DNA of 64,000 nt from Annulohypoxylon bovei var. microspora. Taxonomy: Eukaryota > Ascomycota > Sordariomycetes > Xylariales > Hypoxylaceae. Below are positions 56,771 through 64,000 of this stretch, one piece after another. The translations under genes and the position numbers were made by a program. Positions within the stretch are counted from its first letter, which is position 1; each line of letters opens with the position of its first letter. The DNA lies in the NCBI GenBank assembly GCA_022836615.1, contig MU405322.1:62001-126000 (forward strand). Direction: 5' to 3'. The notes beneath the pieces are model-generated. The model was not told the DNA's origin, ran no database searches, and saw only the letters and a list, made by a program, of their open reading frames with translations.

Positions 56771-58381
56771 ATGGAGAACACCGACGTCCTCATAGTTGGC
56801 GGTGGTCCTACTGGGGTACTATTGGCTCTAGAATTAGCAGCTCAGAATATCCCCTTTCGCATCATCGACAAGGCGCTAGGCCGTTCAGACAAGAGTCGTG
56901 CCCTAATTGTGCAACCGCGCACGCTCGAGGTGTTGAACCGCCACGGTATCGCTCGCGATCTCCAAGCCCGGGGCTCCACCATATCCCGCGTCAGATACTG
57001 CGTCAACGGAAAAGAAGCGGCCAGAGTCGAGGTCGGGGAAGAGGCGGCGCTACCTAATACGGCCTTCCCATTCCAGAAACTAATCTCTCAGGATGATACG
57101 GAGTACTTTCTAGATGAATGTCTAGAGAAGTACGGGCGAAGGGTCGAGAGGGGGCTCGAAGCGAAGACCATCGTCCAGGATGCGGACGGCGTGACTGTCA
57201 CGCTTAGCAAAGCCGGGGAGGCAGCTGAAGAGACGGAAACGGTGAGGGCTAAGTATGTCGTCGGCTGCGATGGGAGTCGGAGCGTTGTGCGCCAGGCTGC
57301 CGGCCTTACATTTGATGGCGAATCCTACCAACAGTACTTCATACTCGCAGACACGCATATAACGTGGGACTCTCCCAGCAACGACGCGATGATGTGTTTT
57401 GGTCAAGGAGTACTAGCCGTGTTTCCGTTAAAGAATGGGATGGTCCGCGTATTCGCGTCAGGGGCCAACGTTGCGAGGAGAGAGGGCAGCCCACTACTTG
57501 AAGATTTTCAGGATTTCTTCGATAAGATGGTACAGGAGAAGGGGAAGCTACATGATCCGTTCTGGCTCACACGTTTCCACCTACACCACCGAGGCGTTAA
57601 TAAGTACAGCAACGGCAGGCTCTTCGTCGCCGGCGATGCCGCCCACATTCACAGCCCTGTGGGCGGGCAGGGTATGAACACTGGTATCCAGGATGCCGTC
57701 AATCTTGGGTGGAAGCTTGCGGCTGTCATTCGCGGGGAGCGCCCGGCATCTTTCCTCGACAGCTACCATGGGGAACGATACCCCGTCGCACAGACCCTCC
57801 TGAAGTACACAGACCGAGCGTTCACGCTCATGAGCTCCACCAATCCCATATTAGTTTTCCTTCGCGGTCTCCTTCTGCCCTGGCTTTTACCCTGGCAATT
57901 TAGCAACATGAGTCGCGTTCGAGAAATGATCAAGATCATGTCTGAGTTTCACATTACATACCGCGATAGTGGTATCGTCGGGACAGCTCCTAGTCTCAGG
58001 GGAAGCAATGTTCAGGGAGGAGACAGGATGCTCGATGGCAGGATTCAGGGGCCGGAGGGCCAAAAGTATTTGCTCGACTTAGTTGATGCTACATCCTACC
58101 ACCTATTCTTGTTCTCCGGTACTGATACCGAGGCCGCCTCCGAGGGCGACTTACAACGGGCTGAGGCCAAGTTTTTGGAAAAGAGCCTCGTCACCGCCAA
58201 GGTCCATTGGATATTTGGTCAGAAGCCGAATGGCCAGTCGGGATATGTCGACGTAGACGCCGCACTTCACAAGGACTTAGGGTTCAGCCAACCTACGTAC
58301 GTGATACTTCGGCCGGACTCCTACATTGGCCATGTTGGCCCCTTGTCAGCATTGGATAATGTCATCGATTGGCTAAAATAG
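56771..58381 (+). CDS. FAD-dependent aromatic monooxygenase (group A)
   Basis: Intronless, 536 aa. Dinucleotide motif DVLIVGGGPTGVLLALELA at residues 5-23 binds FAD, YVVGCDGSRSVVR is the DG motif, and GRLFVAGDAAHIHSPVGGQG is the GD motif that binds the FAD ribityl chain. The C-terminal 130 residues (from about 410) resemble the thioredoxin-like tail of phenol-hydroxylase-type enzymes, ending VILRPDSYIGHVGPL. The group uses NAD(P)H and oxygen to hydroxylate phenols and polyketide aromatics. Closest by look are pentachlorophenol-monooxygenase/RdmE-type flavoproteins. It is convergent with the P450, 469 bases apart. Intact. Confidence 0.93.
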   Translation: MENTDVLIVGGGPTGVLLALELAAQNIPFRIIDKALGRSDKSRALIVQPRTLEVLNRHGIARDLQARGSTISRVRYCVNGKEAARVEVGEEAALPNTAFPFQKLISQDDTEYFLDECLEKYGRRVERGLEAKTIVQDADGVTVTLSKAGEAAEETETVRAKYVVGCDGSRSVVRQAAGLTFDGESYQQYFILADTHITWDSPSNDAMMCFGQGVLAVFPLKNGMVRVFASGANVARREGSPLLEDFQDFFDKMVQEKGKLHDPFWLTRFHLHHRGVNKYSNGRLFVAGDAAHIHSPVGGQGMNTGIQDAVNLGWKLAAVIRGERPASFLDSYHGERYPVAQTLLKYTDRAFTLMSSTNPILVFLRGLLLPWLLPWQFSNMSRVREMIKIMSEFHITYRDSGIVGTAPSLRGSNVQGGDRMLDGRIQGPEGQKYLLDLVDATSYHLFLFSGTDTEAASEGDLQRAEAKFLEKSLVTAKVHWIFGQKPNGQSGYVDVDAALHKDLGFSQPTYVILRPDSYIGHVGPLSALDNVIDWLK

Positions 58382-58850
58382 CCCCACAGCGGAATGGGAC
58401 ATTAGATCATGGGATAATTGATCCAAATTGTAAATATGTATTTATATATAGTCTCATACTCTCATCTCTAGCAAGGCGTTATTAATCATAGATACACCCA
58501 TGGAGTTCATAGCATATTGCACAGTTAATGCATTAAAGTATAAGTCAAGCGAGGGGCTAGAATGCATTCACCCCCTTATCCATTACTACATATGTTGTGC
58601 GAATTCCTCGCGACGCTAAAACGATATTCACGTAAGGTAATTCATATGAGTATAATAAATCAAGTGTCTAATCTTAGGTATAAATGTGAAGATTTCATTA
58701 TCAGTCATTTCCTCAGTTTTGTACTCGTAGCAGTAAGATTATGTAAGCGAGCGAAGGTATCCACGTGCATTCAACCATAAGGCATAGAAGATACGTAAGA
58801 TCGTAGGCGTAACCAAAAATACAGCAGTACTAAGCATATTCCCCTTCTCT
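58382..58850. other. Convergent spacer
   Basis: The gap of 469 bases between monooxygenase and P450 3' ends. A short frame at 58562-58780 has no features. Confidence 0.45.
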
Positions 58851-60801
58851 TCACTTCCTTAGCGTAAAGTTGACCATGAGTGACGACAACCCAGTGGTAA
58901 AGGTTTCCTTCGGCTCCTTATCGAACGTCTCACCTGTTTCGCCAGGGGCGAACGAAAGATCGAAGTTTTGGGCGATGCCGGCGATCATGATGCGCAGACT
59001 CATCATGGCTAGGTTTTTCCCCGCGCAGATATAAGGGCCTGTAATAATTAAATTAGGGACAATCCTTTTGAAGCCAATATGTAGCTCAAACAGGTGAGGT
59101 GGTGCTTAGCAGAACTTACCCAAACTAAACGGCATGTACGGCGCTCCGCTAGTCCCCATCTCCTCGTACCGTTCTCCCCACCGCTCTGGGATGAACTCTG
59201 AGGCCTGCTTCCAATAGCGCGGGTCCGTCTGGATTATCTGCGTAGGCACGAACACGTTGGTGTGCCCGGGGATGAACTGCTCGTCTACCTGGAGGCCCTC
59301 TCGCGGCGTTACTCGGAAGCCGCCAACCAATACGGCTGGTTTCAGACGTAGAACCTCGTCAATGATGTTGTTTATGAACGTGATCGACCTCACTTTCTCG
59401 TCCGTCCAGTCTGCTGGGGTGGGTATGGTGGCGTCGATCTGGGCCTGTAGTTTCTTCAGGACAGAGGGGTATTTGCAGAGAAACCACAGGGTGTTCGCTA
59501 GTGTTATGCCGTTCGTGTCGCTCCCTGCTATGATCAAGGCACGACAGTCTTCTGTTAGGGATTGTTCCGTAGGAGAGGCGGAAATATCCTTCTCAGCGAC
59601 CGCTTTAAAAAGCCAAGTCATGATGTTTTGGGGGGTTTTATCTAGCACGAAATTCTGAAGGTTGTAAGTACGTGAGCTGTTACTCATACATCTTGTTTGA
59701 GAAAACCTACCTTTCGCACTGCTTTGATCTGGTTGTAGACGTATTGGTAAAATGGGTGAAAGCCCTTGCTGGCTCCTGGTATTCGACTGAACATGTTCAG
59801 CAGCCAAGGAACGTGAGCCAAGACTCCTACATATGACATGTGGCTATGGATGGCCATGATTGCGGGATGATTCTTCCCGGTCTCGACACATCCGAAGTCT
59901 TTTCCGAATCCAACTTCGCCTATAATGTCAAAGGCAAGGTACATAGACCAGTCTCTAGCGTCCACTGGGCCTCTCTGCCGAGCGATTTGAGAAACGAATT
60001 TGTCAACTAAGGCTTTGGCCCTCGGCTCATACGTCTGCAATGCTATCATCCGGAAGTCAGACATATATGATCATGTATGGCAGTGTTTGTAACACACCTT
60101 TGATTGAAATCCCCTTATCCCAGGCTCTGCGCCTCCGCCGATGGTCCTCGATATCTGTCGCGCCGACAATATGATTCTTCCTAGAGTCATAATCGACTTG
60201 TCCGTAGAAGGTTGACTTGAGGCACTTCGAATTGGGGCCGAAGATAAGCTGGGGAGCTGATCTTCGAACGATACACACCTCTCGCGGTCCTGATTTAAGC
60301 CTTATTAGCTAGGGTTGAATTATTAAGGATATCAAGGATACAGTTGTCTCATTTACCTGTGCGAATAAAGTCTCCATACTCGTTGTGCATCTTAACCAGC
60401 TCCTTCTGGTACTGAATCTTCTTCGCCGCCCTGAACGCAGAAAGGAGTCGAGAGATCTTAACATCAACGGGCCCAGGAAATTTCCTTAGCCGGTGGAAGA
60501 ACAACCTATAAATGACCATGCTAGAGAAGAGTCCAGTATGGAAACCGAGTACAAGAGTAGACATCCTCGTAAAGACCTCAAAAGGAGAGAATCCATTGAA
60601 AAAGTAGGCAGTAGTAAGTCCAAAAAAGGCGAAGGCGCCAGCTGCGAGGAGTTTGTACATGAAGAATTCTATATCCGCCATCTGTGGAATGGTGAGGTGG
60701 AACACGACACCTGTAAGTACTGAAGATACAGCAACCAGGGCGTCATTTCCACGAGAAAACAGGCCAAAGCCTTCAAGTGGTATAGAACGAAGTGAATCCA
60801 T
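58851..60801 (-). CDS. Cytochrome P450 monooxygenase
   Basis: Five exons (60801-60357, 60289-60098, 60042-59711, 59654-59120, 59038-58851) encode 563 aa; all introns are GT-AG and all phases agree. The N-terminus has several hydrophobic segments (VAVSSVLTGVVFHLTI, LLAAGAFAFFGLTTAYF, FHTGLFSSMVIYRLFF) before RLRKFPGP, a multi-span ER anchor seen in fungal tryprostatin-hydroxylase/benzoate-hydroxylase-like P450s. The I-helix is LIIAGSDTNG, ExxR is DEVLRLKP, the PERF region is FIPERWGERY, and the heme loop is PFSLGPYICAGK with the Cys ligand. It needs cytochrome P450 reductase and oxygen. The substrate is unknown; proximity to the FAD monooxygenase suggests a shared pathway. Intact. Confidence 0.94.
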
Positions 60802-61278
60802 CCCGAGCTTGAAAATCTAGCCGAAGACGAAGACGAAGATGAACGCAGCACCTAAGAAAGTGGTCAACCCGGTCGCGTTTCTTGTACGCTCTCATATATC
60901 AATTTCCTAATAGACGAAGATAGGAGAACACCACTAAACATCCTAGAATGAATGATCTCATTAGTTTCTGCAGCGGCAGCCACCTTGGAGAACCCCGCTT
61001 TGACTTTTGTGACGAGACATCGTAGTGTGCGTTTATGGCTTTCACCGGCCGTCTCTTGGGTTACTATTGGTGACGCAAGGTATTGATAACGCAACCTTAC
61101 TGCTCTAGCCTGTTCTAATGTTTGCAGTGGTGGTGGCACAGATACAACTATACTATCAAAGCCTATAGGCGCGCAATAGCTCTATATCATGATTGGTTGG
61201 GGAGGATACTGGTCCTAGAAAGTGATGCATGTAAATGCGATCTCATTAGGTAGGCTATCATAATCATCGTACGTTGAC
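60802..61278. other. Intergenic between P450 and next minus-strand gene
   Basis: About 480 bases, the promoter of the P450 and the 3' side of the next gene. A 91-codon minus-strand frame (60864-61139) shows no domain. A short AAGACGA repeat lies just upstream of the P450 start (about 60820-60845). Confidence 0.45.
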
Positions 61279-63092
61279 TTACTTGAGGTCGAGAATTATG
61301 AGACTAGCTGACATCGCTGGAAGTGTGTCTATGGTCAACTGACTGTCTGACAGCTCCCACGACAGTCCGCCAAACGGCACGGCCGAAATACTGTAAGCAG
61401 TAACTGGTAACGCTATCGAGAGCGGGCCTGGAACATCATCATACGCTCCATTCACCACGCTGACCATAACCTGACCCTCTTTAACCCAATAAGCCATGTC
61501 AACGAGCTGCTGGTCAACAACATGAAGGCTACCGTCAGGCTGGCCGCCAAGTAGGAAGTCGCGCACTGGCGCATTCGTGACCACGGCCGCCATCTGCGAG
61601 TGGGCATCGAATAGCTCCTCGTTAGTAGGCCACGTCCAAGCGAATATACCCGCAGCACCGCGGTTGAAAGCGAGGGCATTCATGACGAAGGCCTCGGCAG
61701 TAGTCGGGTAGCGAAACCAGTAGTCTTCACCGTAGAAGGCCTGCGGATTGTGGAATTTGGGAAGAGGCCAGCGACCCAGCCACTTCTCGTACTGGATCAG
61801 ATCGTCGAGACGGCTGGATACATCTTGCACGTTGCCTTTGCAGTTGTCGCATCCGCAGTCGCCTAGAGTAGTGTTGCAGGCCGTGCCCCATTTCGAGAAG
61901 GTGCTGTTGATCGCGATCGGGTACGGATCTGCCATTAAGATGTCTCCGCCGACAGAGTACTCTCCGAAATAGTAGTCCTGGCAATTGAGCGTCACGGCTA
62001 CTGGGTGGTACGGATCCAGCTCATGAATCAGTTCCTGTGCCGCAGGGGTGACGTCGAAGGGGACTTGCCAACCGTCGGGTCTATGACGTTCAGTAACTGA
62101 TATGCCACTAAACTATAGGGGTGAGGGTAAAATGTTCAAACAAGAAACACAAAAACTTACTCGTCAGCTGTCCAGTATGCGAAAAGTGAGCCATGGTGCT
62201 TAATGATGTTTACTCGTTGCTCGACATCAGTCAGGTTCTTGTAAGAACCGCGCAAGTCAAACATAAAACGCATGCTCGACGCATCCATACTGTCATACAC
62301 TGGATTCGTGTCGGCGAATCCTGCCAGTGAGACGATTCCATTGAGACCCTTTCCGTCACTGGAGTATTCGGACACAAACGCCTCGCTTTCTGTCGTGCTG
62401 TTGGACCCATTATACAACCCATAAAATCCGTACGGCAGCAGTGGCACGAAAGCGCCATTCGTCTGCGCATTCCGGAACAGCAGTCCGCCATTTAGATTAT
62501 CAATCTTGGTGGCGCTCCCTTCTGGAGCGATGTCCGGCAAGTACCGGAATGAGCTATTTGCCATATAGTTTTGCTCGCCGAACCGCGACATCCCGAAGAG
62601 CACGACATCGTACGGAGCTGCGCGGGGCTCGAGGCCGGTCAGATCAAAATCGAAGACGGCTGCTGACGCGTTGATCGGCGCGCTACCCTTAGCGATCGGG
62701 CCGCCGGCACTGTTGTCAGATGCCAAACTAATTGAGAAGAACAACTCTGTGAACGGCTCTGTTATCGATCCTCCGTCGCTTGTGGAATTTGTCCACGGTT
62801 CGCCGTGCCAAGGTGAAAGCGCTGCATCGATAACAAACGACCCCTTTTCCTCTCCCTTCAGGTAAATACTATGCCGCGGCTTGAATTGGATGTACAGATT
62901 TGGCGAGCCGTCCGAGTTGATAGGAGTAGGCTCTACCGTCTCACCGCCAGGTTCAAAGGCAGGATATCCCGGTTCATAAACCTTGCCACACCATCGCGGC
63001 CATCCCGGATTTTGCCCGGTTTCGTTTTGAGACTGGGCGCACACTAGACTCGCAGCGAGCAGAACGCCACCGCGGAGTGTGATCCTTGTCAT
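61279..63092 (-). CDS. Secreted glycoside-hydrolase-like (TIM-barrel) protein
   Basis: Exon 1 is 63092-62161, the intron 62160-62081 (80 bases), exon 2 62080-61279; 577 aa with consistent phase. The signal peptide is MTRITLRGGVLLAASLVCAQ. The N-terminal 200 residues look like a beta-sandwich (YIQFKPRHSIYLKG and FFSISLASDNSAGG segments). The centre has barrel-like strands: FVPLLPYGFYGLY, SLFAYWTADEPDG with a conserved-looking acidic pair, ILMADPYPIA and AAGIFAWTWP. The C-terminal 70 residues form another beta-sandwich. There are many N-glycosylation sequons and a Cys cluster (CNTTLGDCGCDNCKG). This matches the layout of fungal glycoside-hydrolase-superfamily proteins without an assigned family; substrate and activity are inference. 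Confidence 0.8.
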
Positions 63093-63742
63093 CGTCGCGA
63101 GGCGTCCTAGCCAGAAATTACGCGGCCGGTAGGGGAAATGCGCGCCAATTCCTTACTTAGATCCGGTGCCCGATCTAGATAGGTAAGAAGGCAGATATTG
63201 GTGAGCCGCGTAGTCGGATTGCCGACATTGGACCTACTTGAAGTTATGTAGATTTAGAAGATGGGAAGAGGAGATATACATATGTAGTAGAAAGCAAAGG
63301 CCAATTGATTGCAACGTTCCACATGAACTGCCTATTTGAGAAGCTCCAAGGGAGGCAAGTGGAGGATTAGATGCCCCGCACCAGGATAGGGGTATTTATG
63401 TACGTAAGATAAGTAGATCGTCATCTAAAATGATAAGTGTCTATTAAATAATATATATATATATTTATAGATGAAGCTGTACAATGTGGACTTAGGTGAA
63501 TCATTATGTCGCATATTTTCTCCAGTACGAAACCCCTAGAACTTCGTCGTCGACGTAAAGGTGGTTACACGTACATTATGAGAAGTTTATGAAAAAAAAA
63601 ACGATCGAAATGAGATACAAGGCCTTGATGGGTCTTTGGGTGTCTGATGTGTCGTGGTGACGCCTGTGGCGTTTTGATTTCGGGAATTAGCATGAGATTC
63701 ATGCAGGCGACAATTCCGGTTCAGTAGCCATTGAAGCCATAA
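63093..63742. other. Intergenic
   Basis: About 650 bases, the promoter of the glycoside-hydrolase-like gene and 3' side of the next. A short TA microsatellite lies at about 63449-63464. No gene seen. Confidence 0.45.
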
Positions 63743-64000
63743 TTAAAGAGCAGCAACAAGACCAACAGACATCAACACGGCGACAGCCCATATCCTCATC
63801 CCACCCGACGCCATCTGTTCACTATACCTGCTGCACCCGTGGCTCGTTGGCTTAGAACTCGCAGTCGCGCTCGCCGACGCGGCACTTTCGGACGAAAGCG
63901 CAACATCCCACTGGTCTACAGCCGCTGACGTCCAGCTTGCCGGTGCCGGGCTCGCCGTCACAGCAGCCGACACCTCAGATGACGGCAGCTCGTCGTCATA
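63743..64000 (-). CDS. 3' end of a Ser/Ala-rich, probably GPI-anchored protein (partial)
   Basis: A minus-strand frame is open from the window edge (64000) to the stop at 63743; 85 residues are visible. The sequence is rich in Ser, Ala and Thr (SSESAASASATASS) and ends in a hydrophobic tail (MRIWAVAVLMSVGLVAAL) after small residues (ASGG), the pattern of a GPI-attachment signal. The catalytic or binding part lies outside the window, so the family cannot be named. Cell-surface location is inferred. Confidence 0.65.
   Translation of the reverse strand, partial: YDDELPSSEVSAAVTASPAPASWTSAAVDQWDVALSSESAASASATASSKPTSHGCSRYSEQMASGGMRIWAVAVLMSVGLVAAL

Overview
The window reads as nuclear DNA of a filamentous ascomycete (Pezizomycotina, probably Sordariomycetes). 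Genes carry short GT-AG introns of about 44 to 103 bases. The families present (HET, NACHT-type NLR, PAP2, fungal P450, tannase/feruloyl esterase, M43 metalloprotease) are typical of such fungi. A 5.4-kb AT-rich block shows the C-to-T/G-to-A signature of repeat-induced point mutation (RIP). All gene models come from reading frames, splice signals and family motifs only; no database search was run.

Layout. 1-8.3 kb: an HtrL/YibB-like glycosyltransferase gene split by a near-perfect fold-back MITE (2100-2931, TA duplication), a HET-domain gene with two in-frame stops, and an intact acetate-transporter gene (5 exons). 9-18 kb: a housekeeping-like stretch with an SDR, SRP54, a second SDR of the polyol dehydrogenase type and a PAP2 lipid phosphatase; a small MITE lies at 12498-12664. 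18.4-24.8 kb: a large NACHT NLR-like gene with a GC-AG first intron and an unresolved frame change near 21.03-21.07 kb, then a small Cys-pair ORF. 26.3-35 kb: a secreted DUF7907-like protein, the decayed remains of a PAF-acetylhydrolase-like esterase (28.5-29.0 kb), a YrdC-domain gene and an 8-exon sugar transporter.

35.5-43.7 kb is the most compartment-like part. A 110-aa cysteine-rich secreted protein and a secreted M43 metalloprotease flank a RIP-degraded Ty1/copia LTR retrotransposon (36345-41715, 203-bp LTRs, 5-bp target duplication, minus strand). 46.8-54.7 kb: an FHA-kinase, a MULE-like MITE with an exact 10-bp duplication, a PaaI-type thioesterase with telomere-like repeats upstream, a tannase/feruloyl esterase and an SDR broken by one stop. 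56.8-64 kb: an FAD monooxygenase convergent with a P450, a secreted glycoside-hydrolase-like protein, and the 3' end of a Ser/Ala-rich probable GPI protein.

Two themes link the genes. First, accessory genes are being lost by several routes: MITE insertion, nonsense changes compatible with C-to-T, and frameshifts, while housekeeping genes are intact. Second, the right end is rich in secreted enzymes and oxidoreductases, which would suit processing of plant aromatic esters or a small metabolite cluster; that is inference from proximity. I see no CRISPR, rRNA or convincing tRNA, and no wholly new system; the MITE-split gene, the LTR/RIP compartment and the hidden esterase relic are the strongest observations.
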